From positions 1 to 45,311 of the forward strand of contig BAXC01000028.1 of assembly GCA_001310375.1 (NCBI GenBank): a stretch of DNA of 45,311 bases, written 5' to 3'. Position numbers and translations under genes: made by a program. Below are positions 1 through 7,873 of the stretch, piece by piece (the first letter of the stretch is position 1; every line of letters begins with the position of its first letter). Source of the DNA: Bacillus sp. JCM 19041 (GTDB lineage Bacteria > Bacillota > Bacilli > Bacillales > Bacillaceae_D). The notes below the pieces were generated by a model. The model ran no database searches, was not told the origin of the DNA, and was given only the letters and a program-made list of their open reading frames with translations.

Positions 1-206
1 CGCATTAACTCTCCGCATTCTCGATGCAATCTCCACATTCAGTGTTTAAATCTCCACATTCCCGAAGCAATCTCCACATTAATCGTTTGAATCTCCACAT
101 TTTCTTCTCAAATCTCCGCATTAGTCTCTTGAATCTCCACGTTCCGCATCAAATCTCCGCATTCTCGATGTAATTTCCACATTCAGTGTTTAAATCTCCG
201 CATTCC
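1..206. repeat. Tandem array of about ten 20-21 bp repeats
   Basis: Roughly ten units share the core CTCCRCATT followed by AT-rich spacers ending in AAT, with a period of 20 or 21 bases. Units begin near 11, 31, 52, 72, 93, 114, 135, 155, 175 and 196. There is a higher-order repeat: the pair at 11-51 recurs at 155-195 with two differences, a shift of 144 bp or seven units. The array runs off the left edge, so its full size is unknown. Degenerate reverse-orientation copies occur near 44218. Spacers are too short and too variable for a CRISPR. Function is unknown. Confidence 0.85.
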
Positions 207-558
207 TCCTTCAAAACGCAAACTACCACATCTATTTGAGTGCGTTGCTCAACAAAAGTGAACATGTACACTTGTTCTGTTGTTTGGATTAATTGAATAA
301 GGGACGGGTGTTTTAAGTCTTGATAAGCGTGTTTGGCTTTTTCTAATTGGTCGATCGCTTCAGTGGTTGACCCTTGGTAGACAAGATTTCTAGCACCTGC
401 GTACTTCACAAACGTTTTTTCTGATCATCTATTTGCACACCAAAAGAGATGTTTCCAGAATCTTGTTCATTAAAAACGGCAAAGACGTTGTCGTATTGCT
501 CTAACCAAGTGAAATCATGTTCCTCTTTTAGACGTAATTCCTGTCCATTAATTTTCAA
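149..558 (-). pseudogene. N-terminal fragment of a kinase-like protein, frameshifted and truncated
   Basis: Reading leftwards, TTG at 558 is preceded by GGAGG at good spacing, a better start than the ATG at 651, which has no ribosome site. The frame breaks near 412 in an A run; one added A joins the halves so that IDDQKK continues as TFVKYAGARN. A G-N-I-S-F-G stretch followed by FVKYAGA resembles the glycine loop and lysine strand of a protein kinase N-lobe. That resemblance is from family memory, not an alignment. After about 110 residues the frame runs into the repeat array and stops there. The C-lobe is absent, so the product is unlikely to be a working kinase. Confidence 0.5.
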
Positions 559-636
559 ATACGTAACCTCCAAATGAAACGGGAAGATATAATAATCCCA
601 GTAGCTACGCGGAAAAAGAATGAACTGGTAATTATT

Positions 637-701
637 GATATTGATTCTCATTATCGATGATGATAAACTTGCTTTCGTAATTGAGAATAGTAATCATTAT
701 T
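637..701 (+). promoter_or_regulatory. Two Fur-like boxes and candidate promoter of the iron operon
   Basis: Positions 637-655 match 16 of 19 bases of the classical Fur box GATAATGATAATCATTATC. Positions 683-701 match 15 of 19. A candidate promoter overlaps the first box: TTGATT at 641-646, a 17 bp spacer, and TAAACT at 664-669. Two boxes around a promoter, followed by an iron-type ABC transporter, argue for iron-responsive repression. Binding is inferred from sequence only. Confidence 0.65.
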
Positions 702-718
702 GGATACGGGTGATACAT

Positions 719-1360
719 ATGTCAAAGGATTTTATTGTTTTGAACGGCGGAACGTGTTTTGGACAAGTTTTAAAGAATGACGAAGAGTATAAGGCGATCT
801 TTGATTTTATTGATATCTATGATTTGCCACATGTTGATTTATCAAATTATAAATGTATGGTTATTAATTGTTTTGTTGATCAAGAATTTCTGTATAAACA
901 TCGTCAGCTAATTAAGGCGTTTCTCGATAGTGGGAAAGTATTAATCTTTAGCGGGAATTTATTCTTAGATTGGTTACCAGGTGGTTCTACCTTTATTCCA
1001 AAAGAAGTTCAAAGTGTAAACGATTATAAAGTGTATATTCAGCAAGAGTCAGCTATTTTTAACGGCGTATTAGAAGAAGATATGACCTTCAAAAAAGGAG
1101 TTGCTGGATTCTTTGCTAGAGGGCATCACCCAGCTCCAGAGGGGGCTGAAGTCTTGTTAACTCTAGGGGACGGGGAGCCAATTAACTATATTGACCGAAA
1201 TAGTACAAACGGGACAATTTTTGTTCATGTAGGAAATGATGTATTTCCATCATCCATGTCTGAAGAAAAGAATAAAACAACCGATCGAATTGGTCCGCAA
1301 CTTATTCAATGGGTCCATGATGAATACGAACGTATTCAATTGAGAGGAGTAAGAACATGA
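719..1360 (+). CDS. Uncharacterised protein, first of two paralogues in the iron operon
   Basis: About 213 residues from ATG 719, preceded by GGGTG; an upstream in-frame ATG at 635 would lie inside the Fur box and is less likely. The protein has no signal peptide or membrane helix. The pattern of buried strands (YKCMVINCF, KVLIFSGNLF) recalls a class I glutamine amidotransferase-like alpha/beta fold, but I see no convincing catalytic triad. The C-terminal part carries PEGAEVLL, then a DG, YIDR and STNGT series. The same series occurs in the next gene, so the two are paralogues. It overlaps that gene by four bases (ATGA) and lies in the Fur-boxed operon, so a role in iron or siderophore handling is inferred. 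Confidence 0.75.
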   Translation: MSKDFIVLNGGTCFGQVLKNDEEYKAIFDFIDIYDLPHVDLSNYKCMVINCFVDQEFLYKHRQLIKAFLDSGKVLIFSGNLFLDWLPGGSTFIPKEVQSVNDYKVYIQQESAIFNGVLEEDMTFKKGVAGFFARGHHPAPEGAEVLLTLGDGEPINYIDRNSTNGTIFVHVGNDVFPSSMSEEKNKTTDRIGPQLIQWVHDEYERIQLRGVRT

Positions 1361-1964
1361 GGAAAATAGCTGTTGTTTATGGTGGAAGTTCATTTCATCA
1401 TACTACCTACAATGAACCTAAATATCGTCAATATATAGAAGAGCTTATATACTTGCCAGATTTGGCTGAAACCAGCTTAGACAAATATGATGTGATTCTT
1501 TTTCCGTCGCAATTACATATGAAACTCGTTGTTTCAGTGAAAGAAAAAATAATGGAATTTGCGAATCAGGTGGAATTGTTGTTGCATTTGGTCCTCAACC
1601 GATGGAATGGATTCCAAATCAACGATGGGAAAATCGCGTCACTAATTTCTGGTGGTGGTTAGATAAGGATGCGAAGAGCGGCATTTATTTAAAAAATGAA
1701 GAGCATGATTTATTTCAAAACTACTTAAGTTTGGCTGATGCGACCTGGCATCAACATGGTGTTTTCTGGCCACCGGAAGGAACAGATACATTAATTGCAA
1801 CGGATGATGGAGGTTCAGTTCTTTATATCGATAAGGTGAGTACAAAAGGAACGTGGATTGTGATGACGTTAGATCCGGACTTTCATTTTGGATTACATTT
1901 TATGCCTGCAACTGAACGTTTCCTTGATGGATTCCTCCCTTGGTTACAACAAGGGAAAATATAA
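1357..1964 (+). CDS. Uncharacterised paralogue of the preceding protein, frameshifted
   Basis: Starts at ATG 1357 overlapping the previous stop. The frame breaks near 1568; one added G gives FANQGGIVVAFGPQPMEW and joins the halves into about 202 residues. It aligns by eye with its upstream neighbour: PMEWIPN against LDWLPG, and PPEGTDTL, LYIDK, STKGT against PEGAEVLL, YIDR, STNGT. It ends with a FLPWLQQG tail just ahead of the binding-protein gene. The two proteins may form a heterodimer or act in sequence. I recognise no named family. The single-base lesion in a GG run is probably a sequence error. Confidence 0.65.
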
Positions 1965-1982
1965 GAAATAGGTGAAAAGTAC

Positions 1983-3101
1983 ATGAAGAAGGAATTTATG
2001 CTAGTTGCAAGTGCTGCAACCTTATTATTTATGGCAGCTTGTAACCAAGTAGAAAATGAAGATTCAACGGATGTCTCTGGAGACGGTGCAGAGAAGGTGA
2101 TTACGGATCAATTGGGACGTGAAGTGACGATTCCTGCTGATGTTGAGCGTGTTGTGAATGGTGGGATTCTTCCTTATTACTCCACTTGGTATGTTGCAAC
2201 AAATTCAACAGAAGAAATCGTTGGGATGCACCCAAACTCGTATAATGCTGCTGAGAATTCAATTTTAGCAGAAATGTCTCCTGATGTTTTAGAGGCGGAT
2301 ACGTCATTTATTCAGAACGGAGAAGTCAATGTGGAGGAGCTCCTTAAAGTGAATCCTCAAGTTTATTTTGAAAATGCGACTGATGAAAAGTCAATTGAAA
2401 AATTAGCAGAAGCAGGCGTCCCTACTGTTGCTCTAAAAACGATTGATGTGGCTGAAGCGGAGCCTCTTGCTACGTTTAATAGTTGGTTAGAATTAACGGG
2501 TGAAATCACGGGTACAACAGACCGGGTCGAGCAGTTTTTAGATAAAGGTGAAGAGGTTCAATCAGAGTTAAACGAAAGGTTAGACGAAGTAGATCAGGAA
2601 GATAAACCAAAGATCTTATTTCTACATCAGCATACAGATAAAAATATTGTTGTTGCTGGAGCAAACTTTTTCGGTAATCAATGGATTCAAGCAACAGGTG
2701 GTATTGATGTTGCAGAGGATGATATAACCGGCACAAATGAAGTAAATATGGAGCAAATCTATGCTTGGAATCCAGATATGATCTACATTACAAACTTTAC
2801 TGAAACCCAACCAGAAGACCTCATAAACAATACGGTTAATGGGCAAGATTGGAGCCAAGTAAAAGCTGTACAAGATGGGAATGTACATAAAGTTCCGCTT
2901 GGGATTTATCGCTGGTTCCCACCGAGCGGTGACGCTCCGTTAATGCTCAAATGGATGGCCCAAAATAATCATCCTGACCTGTTTGATTATGACATGGTTG
3001 AAGAAATTCAAAGCTATTATAGCGAATTCTACGATTACGATGTAACAGAAGAACAAGCGGATCAAATTCTCCACCCATCATCCGATGCGGCTAAGCAATA
3101 A
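1983..3101 (+). CDS. Iron-complex ABC transporter substrate-binding lipoprotein
   Basis: An intact 372-residue protein. The N-terminus is a lipoprotein signal with Cys20 in FMAAC, followed by an acidic linker. The mature part begins with ITDQLGREVTIP, the typical opening of FepB/BtuF-type periplasmic binding proteins, and continues with VEELLKVNPQVYF, AGVPTVAL and WNPDMIYIT. It should capture a ferric chelate outside the membrane and deliver it to the permease encoded 9 bp downstream. The Fur-like boxes upstream favour iron over cobalamin; the exact ligand cannot be read from sequence. The C-terminal YYSEFYDYDVTEEQADQIL segment is typical of this branch. Confidence 0.9.
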   Translation: MKKEFMLVASAATLLFMAACNQVENEDSTDVSGDGAEKVITDQLGREVTIPADVERVVNGGILPYYSTWYVATNSTEEIVGMHPNSYNAAENSILAEMSPDVLEADTSFIQNGEVNVEELLKVNPQVYFENATDEKSIEKLAEAGVPTVALKTIDVAEAEPLATFNSWLELTGEITGTTDRVEQFLDKGEEVQSELNERLDEVDQEDKPKILFLHQHTDKNIVVAGANFFGNQWIQATGGIDVAEDDITGTNEVNMEQIYAWNPDMIYITNFTETQPEDLINNTVNGQDWSQVKAVQDGNVHKVPLGIYRWFPPSGDAPLMLKWMAQNNHPDLFDYDMVEEIQSYYSEFYDYDVTEEQADQILHPSSDAAKQ

Positions 3102-3110
3102 GTAGGGACG

Positions 3111-4113
3111 ATGATGAAAAAAAGATATATCGCATTATTGATTCTCTTGCCGTTTGTTCTCGCTTTAGTTTCATTAAGCTTAGGAAGATACGGGGTAGAT
3201 ATTGGACAAGTGGTAAAAATCCTACTGTCCCAGATCTTCCCGATTGAGCCAACGTGGTCAGAGATGGAAGAAACTGTCGTGATGCAAATCCGTTTACCTA
3301 GGATTATCTTAGCGATTCTTATTGGGGGTGGCCTTGCGATTGCAGGGGCATCGTTCCAAGGAATGTTTGGAAATCCGCTCGTAAGTCCAGATATTTTAGG
3401 GGTTTCTGCTGGAGCTGGGTTTGGAGCTTCATTAGGGATCTTACTAATGGGCAATGGATTTGGCGCCCAAATGACAGCTCTTGTCTTTGGTGTTCTCGCT
3501 ATTGCTGTGACCTATATCATTAGTGGCGTCCAAAAAAGTGCTCCGATTTTTATGCTTGTATTAGCTGGGGTTGTTACATCTGCATTATTCCAAGCGCTCA
3601 TTTCACTAACAAAGTTTGTTGCGGACCCAGAAGAAAAATTACCGGCAATTACTTATTGGCTGATGGGGAGCCTTGGTTCAGCTACTTATCAAGATCTCTA
3701 TATTGGTGGACCTTTAATTCTGATGGGGATGCTTATTTTATATCTTTTAAGATGGCGAATTAATCTTCTTACGCTGCCTGATGAAGAAGCAAAATCATTA
3801 GGGATTCCAGTAACGAAATTAAAGTGGACCGTTATATTTGGAGCGACACTCATTACATCAGTCTCTGTAGCAGTTGCCGGGATTGTTGGCTGGGTTGGCT
3901 TAATTATTCCTCATATTGCCCGGATGCTTGTTGGGAATAACAATCAGCTCGTTTTGCCTGTGTCGGTTTCGATTGGAGCGTCTATTTGCTTATGGTTGAT
4001 ACATTGGCTCGTTCTCTTACCGCAGTAGAGATCCCATTATCAATTATTACAGCCATTATAGGAGCCCATTCTTTGCTGTTCTATTAAAGAAATCTGGAGG
4101 TGGTTGGTCGTGA
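3111..4113 (+). CDS. FecCD-family iron ABC transporter permease, two frameshifts
   Basis: A polytopic protein of about 333 residues with the FecCD hallmarks RLPRIILAILIGGGLAIAG, GNPLVSPDILGVSAGAGFG and GLIIPHIARMLVG, the last two contacting the ATPase. The frame breaks near 3993, where one added G gives LWLDTLARS. It breaks again near 4063, where one added C gives IGAPFFAVLLKKS. With both corrected the gene ends at TGA 4111-4113, overlapping the GTG start of the ATPase gene. Only one permease gene is present, so a homodimeric membrane channel is expected. The two lesions are single bases in short runs and are probably sequence errors. Confidence 0.85.
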
Positions 4114-4934
4114 AAATAGAAGTCAAAGACGGAAATTTCTATTACGGAAAACACGATAAATCCGCCAACTCACTTTATCAAACGGATATCAACTTTACCC
4201 TTCATAGCGGCGAGATCATGGCAATATTAGGTCCTAACGGAGCAGGAAAAACGACGATTTTAAAATGTATAACTGGTCTTTTAAGTTGGAAAAAGGGACA
4301 AACCTATATAGACGATGGGGCCTTGTCGAACATTCCATATAAAACAATATGGAAGAGATTTGGGTATGTTCCTCAAGCACATAAAATGGTTTTTGGTTTT
4401 ACGTTAGAAGAATTAGTAATCATGGGAAGGGCGCCCTATATTTCTTCATTTGCTCAACCCTCAAAAAAAGATCGTGATGCGGCTATAAAAGCATTGGATT
4501 CAGTCGGGATTGCTCATTTGGCAAAGCGCTCCTGTAATGAAGTGAGTGGAGGGGAGCTCCAATTAGCATTAATTGCTCGTACTCTCGTTTCCGAGCCAGA
4601 AGTGCTAATACTTGATGAACCAGAGTCACATCTAGATATCAAAAAGCAAATCGTTATTTTACAGACATTAAAGAAGCTAGCGAAAGAAAAGGGAATCTCT
4701 TGTATTATCAACACACACTATCCGAACCACGCTTTTTATCTTGCGGACCGTATTTTAATGACCGCAAAGGAAAGGGATGTTTTATTCGGCGATGTGCAAG
4801 AAATTATGACAGAAACTCGAATGAAAGAGTATTTTGGTATTGAATTAAAGAAAATGAGCTATCAAGAAGAAAACTATCGAATTGAAACGATGGTCCCGTT
4901 AGATTTAGGAATAAAGCTTAACGATTATTGTTAG
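4110..4934 (+). CDS. Iron-complex ABC transporter ATP-binding protein
   Basis: The start is GTG 4110, eight bases after GGAGG at 4097-4101; a TTG at 4104 is too close to that site. The protein has Walker A GPNGAGKT, signature SGGELQLALIAR, Walker B VLILDEPESHLD and an H-loop in NTHYPNH. This is the FepC/FecE-type ATPase that powers the preceding permease and binding protein. It is intact, with about 274 residues. Its stop overlaps the convergent nucleotidyltransferase gene by four bases, with no space for a separate terminator. Confidence 0.92.
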   Translation: MKIEVKDGNFYYGKHDKSANSLYQTDINFTLHSGEIMAILGPNGAGKTTILKCITGLLSWKKGQTYIDDGALSNIPYKTIWKRFGYVPQAHKMVFGFTLEELVIMGRAPYISSFAQPSKKDRDAAIKALDSVGIAHLAKRSCNEVSGGELQLALIARTLVSEPEVLILDEPESHLDIKKQIVILQTLKKLAKEKGISCIINTHYPNHAFYLADRILMTAKERDVLFGDVQEIMTETRMKEYFGIELKKMSYQEENYRIETMVPLDLGIKLNDYC

Positions 4935-5856
4935 ATCGAGCGAAGGTTTTCGTAAAAAAAGGAGCTGATCTCAAATCGTGTCGTTTGTAGGGCACTGTTG
5001 GGACAGCTCCTTCTGTTGTTCCGAGGAGGGATTGATAGAATGCCGTCATGAAGAGATATGGCTTCACGTCGGAAGTTCATACTAGCCCACTCACCTTCGC
5101 TTTGAAAAAGATCGAGTACTCGTTCCCGGTTGGTCGGTGGTTCCTCAATCCATTTCAGCAAGGTGCGAATAACCGGTTCCTTATGATGAAAGTAGTGAAG
5201 AAACACATCAGACTGCTCGTTGAGTCGTGTCGACCAAATTTGAGAACGTGCCATCACCATTGAATAGTAAGTTCGAATGAGCTTGCGAGAGAAGCTTTGT
5301 ACACGTAATTTGAACTCTTCTTCTGTGGAAGCTGTTTCCAACCGAATGATTGTCCTAGAAAGAACCTCGCGAATATCTCCATTAAAACGGATGGCTATCT
5401 CTGACGTGAGCTTGTAAGGACCAAATCGTCCTCGAATATCTTCTCCGTGGACACAAACGCAAAGTTCCTTAATAAATGCCTGTTCGTAGTAATTCTCTGG
5501 GTCAACCACATAATCGTAATAGGCAACAGCGATGCCAACATCGCGAACTAAAGATTGATAGTCTTGCGACAATGCGTTTGTAAGTGTCTTTAACTCCGCC
5601 AATTCCTCTCCGCTCAATGTTCCGTTGAACATTACTAAAAGGTCCAGATCCGATTCAAGAACCACAGCTTCACCTCTTGCAACGCTGCCATATACATAAA
5701 CACTGTGCAATAGATGTGGAAATAACGTTGCAAGCTTCTCAGCAGATTCTCGTATGCACGGTAAGTATGACTGATCAATCTTTCGAAACCGACGTCACTC
5801 ATAATATATCCATCCCTGTCTAACCCGTATCCAGCTTGTAAATTTGCCATTGTCAA
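4931..5856 (-). CDS. Nucleotidyltransferase-domain protein, frameshifted
   Basis: Start TTG 5856 follows GAGAGGA at good spacing. The frame breaks near 5790; adding one T gives ERFDQSYLPCIRES and restores the protein. The core GSVARGEA followed by SDLDLLV is the metal- and nucleotide-binding signature of the Pol-beta/MNT nucleotidyltransferase superfamily. A long helical C-terminal region follows, as in aminoglycoside-adenylyltransferase-like and kanamycin-type proteins, but the substrate cannot be predicted. After about residue 240 the next frame (TAFYQSLLGTTEGAVPTV) looks more protein-like, so a second frameshift near 5040 is possible and the true end may be near 4905. Confidence 0.75.
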
Positions 5857-5921
5857 GCTCAGTCCTCTCTTTTTAGTCTATACTATATACTATTAAAATA
5901 AGCGTTCTATAAATTTTAATG

Positions 5922-5950
5922 ATTATATCTAATTAACATTATATTCTCAA
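5922..5950 (-). promoter_or_regulatory. Sigma-A promoter of the nucleotidyltransferase gene
   Basis: On the minus strand TTGAGA (5945-5950) is separated by exactly 17 bases from TATAAT (5922-5927). It lies about 65 bases upstream of the TTG start and points toward the gene. Confidence 0.7.
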
Positions 5951-6029
5951 TACGTAAAGGTGAGGATAGGTGTGATTATTTAGCAGTACCTAATTTTACT
6001 TAGATACAAACGGCTGACGGCGAAACAAA

Positions 6030-6391
6030 TAGGAAGGAAAATGCAGGTTATGAATGGAATCGTTTACTAGGAGCGGTGATTGTTCCTGTGACTTTTGGGT
6101 TATTACGTTTACATGGGTTTTATACCAATATTTCTTGCGTTCCAGTGCTTTATCTCTTGGCATCATTTTAATTGATATGTAGTCTAGTACAGGAAATGAT
6201 TTTAGGACGCTCTTTTTTAAACAATAGTATCGCTTTTTTATGTTGATCTGGTCGCTCATATAAATGATGGTCAATCATAAAACAAATCTACCTCAAGAGA
6301 TAACAGTAGAATGGAAAAGTGAGGATGAAGCAGTAGTGACCCTAACGAGTAGAGGAAGCGAACCAGATATTGTGAAGGTAGAATTTGAATA
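6030..6391 (+). pseudogene. Remnant of an unknown gene
   Basis: The last 46 codons, from ATG 6254 to TAA 6391, read as a good protein end (LPQEITVEWKSEDEAVV, then a short strand-rich tail). It is acidic with alternating hydrophobics and resembles the C-terminus of small secreted Bacillus proteins such as the DUF5412 type; that match is weak. Upstream, hydrophobic stretches occur in different frames with stops between them. I read this as a decayed or heavily frameshifted gene upstream of the acetyltransferase, 13 bases away. Confidence 0.3.
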
Positions 6392-6404
6392 ATGGAGGGT
6401 AAAC

Positions 6405-6920
6405 ATGCCAAATACATTTCCTTCAATGAATTTTGAAATAGAAACAGAACGACTATGCTTGAATATGTGGGTAGAATCAGATGCAAGCTGGTATCGAGAA
6501 CTTGTTGGAGAACGTGGAGTTGCTAAGCCATCCTATGAAGAAGCTCGAAAGAAAATTCTTTCTTTTCGAGTAAAAGCTTTGGAAAACGGTATCAGTTTAC
6601 TCACTGTTCGACGGAAAGAGGAAGGAGATTTTATTGGTTATTGCGGATTAATTATTGGTCGTTCTACATTAGAAGAACCAGAAATTGCGTATGAATTGTT
6701 CCGAAGAGTCCATGGTAATGGCTATGCAACCGAAGCCGCCTCGGCTATTATGGAAGCCGCGGTTGCTACTGAACGAAGACGACTATGGTCAACTGTGCGC
6801 TCATGGAATCATGCTTCATTTCGAGTTCTTGAAAAGCTTGGTTTTTCTCGTGATCATAGTGCGTGGGACGATAAGGGAGAAATTGTTTGGAACATTCGTG
6901 ATCTTAAAAGAAAAGATTAA
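6405..6920 (+). CDS. GNAT N-acetyltransferase, RimJ-like
   Basis: An intact protein of 171 residues with start ATG 6405 and GGAGGG upstream. The opening IETERLCLNMW (the usual TERLxLR strand), the IGYCGLI strand, the acetyl-CoA loop RRVHGNGYATEA and the closing RVLEKLGFSRD strand-helix are the standard Acetyltransf_3 features. These enzymes acetylate amino groups of ribosomal proteins or small molecules from acetyl-CoA; the substrate here is unknown. It stands alone between a degraded gene and a small ORF. Confidence 0.85.
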   Translation: MPNTFPSMNFEIETERLCLNMWVESDASWYRELVGERGVAKPSYEEARKKILSFRVKALENGISLLTVRRKEEGDFIGYCGLIIGRSTLEEPEIAYELFRRVHGNGYATEAASAIMEAAVATERRRLWSTVRSWNHASFRVLEKLGFSRDHSAWDDKGEIVWNIRDLKRKD

Positions 6921-6993
6921 TGATAGTAACTTATCGTAATTAAAGGCCCGGTTGGGCAAAAAAACTCATAGTAGAAAAAATAGAGGATTAGAA

Positions 6994-7092
6994 ATGAATA
7001 CAAATAAACAAGCAATTCAAGCGTTAGAAGATAATGAGTATGAAAAATCAACTAACGGGCCCTCCATAGATAACGTAAGTTCTAATGAGTAA
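6994..7092 (+). CDS. Small 32-residue ORF ahead of the PspC gene
   Basis: ATG 6994 follows GAGGATT at suitable spacing and the ORF ends with TAA 7090-7092, overlapping the downstream ATG at 7085. The peptide is polar and acidic (QAIQALEDNEYEKS) with no membrane segment. The start-stop overlap suggests translational coupling to the PspC gene. It could be a small regulator or the remnant of a longer partner; I recognise no family. Confidence 0.45.
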   Translation: MNTNKQAIQALEDNEYEKSTNGPSIDNVSSNE

Positions 7093-7306
7093 AAATAGTG
7101 AAGAGAGGTTGAGGCATGAAGGGAACAAATTGATCAAATCGTCTAAAGAGAAATCGATCCATGGTGTTTGTGGTGGAATAGCTGAGTATGTAGGTATTTC
7201 TCCTTTAGGTGTAAGGCTCATCTTCGTATTAACTCTACCCGTATCATTTATCATCTATATCATTCTCGTTAATAGTCTTCAAGACCCACCTAAAACGTTA
7301 TATTGA
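7085..7306 (+). CDS. PspC-domain small membrane protein
   Basis: A protein of 73 residues. After a polar N-terminus of about 20 residues comes the PspC signature: KSIHGVCGGIAEYVGISPLGVRL written over two strands, then one transmembrane helix (IFVLTLPVSFIIYIILV). PspC-domain proteins such as YvlC sense or respond to envelope stress in Bacillus. The usual YvlB/YvlD partners are not next to it. A short ORF overlaps its start. Confidence 0.85.
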   Translation: MSKNSEERLRHEGNKLIKSSKEKSIHGVCGGIAEYVGISPLGVRLIFVLTLPVSFIIYIILVNSLQDPPKTLY

Positions 7307-7363
7307 GCTGAACATCAACACTTACAGCGCCTTCCAATACGGTGCATGAACTAGCTTGTATTG

Positions 7364-7392
7364 TTGACAGAAAAGCAGGGAAGGCATAAACT
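7364..7392 (+). promoter_or_regulatory. Promoter of a candidate antisense RNA
   Basis: A perfect TTGACA at 7364-7369, a 17 bp spacer and TAAACT at 7387-7392. No ORF with a ribosome site follows on this strand. Instead a strong hairpin and a terminator convergent with a toxin gene lie downstream, so it probably drives a non-coding RNA. Confidence 0.6.
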
Positions 7393-7398
7393 AAAAGC

Positions 7399-7551
7399 AA
7401 TTAGACGAAACTGAAAAAGCCAATATTGTTATGGTGGCGACCACAACAATATTGGCGAAAACAAAGTAGTCAACCCAAAGGTTGGCGCTAGAGTGTTACA
7501 AAATAGCCCCTGTATTGAGTTGCTAGGCTCTAGGGGCTATTTGTCGTTTTT
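7399..7551 (+). ncRNA. Candidate RatA-like antitoxin RNA
   Basis: Expected transcript of about 153 nt between the promoter above and a terminator. It contains a very strong hairpin: GCCAATATTGTT (7419-7430) pairs perfectly with AACAATATTGGC (7445-7456) and the stem extends inward as TGGT/ACCA around a GGCG loop. A second small stem is CAACC/GGTTG (7471-7484). The 3' end, 7501-7551, is complementary to the last codons and terminator of the minus-strand toxin mRNA. This arrangement (convergent, overlapping 3' ends) is that of TxpA/RatA in B. subtilis. Transcription is inferred. Confidence 0.55.
7501..7551. terminator. Bidirectional terminator shared by toxin and antisense RNA
   Basis: AAATAGCCCCT (7501-7511) pairs with AGGGGCTATTT (7532-7542). 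On the plus strand it is followed by a GTCGTTTTT tract; on the minus strand the stem follows the toxin stop codon at 7537-7539. Both transcripts therefore overlap here. Confidence 0.75.
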
Positions 7552-7644
7552 AAGAAGCAAAATCAGCGTAATCAATCCAATGATGAACATGGCTGTGCTT
7601 GATGCGACAGTGATTACTAAAGAAATTGCTTCGAATGGTGACAA
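7537..7644 (-). CDS. Putative holin-like type I toxin (Hol_Tox/TxpA type)
   Basis: A 35-residue peptide from TTG 7644, placed six bases after an AAGGGGG ribosome site; a GTG at 7653 would sit on that site. The sequence opens with SPFEAISLVI, continues as one transmembrane helix ending in ITLILLLK and finishes with the charged tail KNDK. A short N-terminus with FEALxLMI-like residues, one helix and a basic tail are typical of the putative holin-like toxin family. Such peptides insert in the membrane and are silenced by a cis antisense RNA. The structured convergent RNA at 7399-7551 fits that role. Toxicity is untested. Confidence 0.7.
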   Translation of the reverse strand: MSPFEAISLVITVASSTAMFIIGLITLILLLKNDK

Positions 7645-7873
7645 GACGAACACCCCCTTTCAATCAGGAGTGTCGCCGCCCTTCGAGCCGTCTGTTTATA
7701 GTTACGATATAGTATATCACGGTTTAAATCAATGTTTACTAGATTTATAGATCGCTTTAAACAATAGTGAAACCCCTCTAGAGATCCAAAGGAGGATCTG
7801 GAAATATGTGATTTATTTTAATTATTGGTGTATTCTGTATGTACAGTTGTTTGATACAAAGGATGGGTTATGG

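Noticed and set aside
1..206. CRISPR array
   Set aside because: The conserved core is only 9-12 bases, the period is 20-21 bases, the spacers are under 12 bases, and no cas genes are present.
4958..5016. Hairpin AAGGAGCTG/CAGCTCCTT as a terminator between convergent genes
   Set aside because: The loop is about 36 bases and it lies inside the nucleotidyltransferase coding region, without a T tract.
5996..6486. Minus-strand ORFs of 71-92 residues
   Set aside because: No ribosome sites and odd composition; plus-strand gene remnants and the acetyltransferase explain the region better.
7493..7750. Plus-strand 85-residue ORF
   Set aside because: It runs through the terminator and antisense to the toxin, with no ribosome site; it is a shadow frame.
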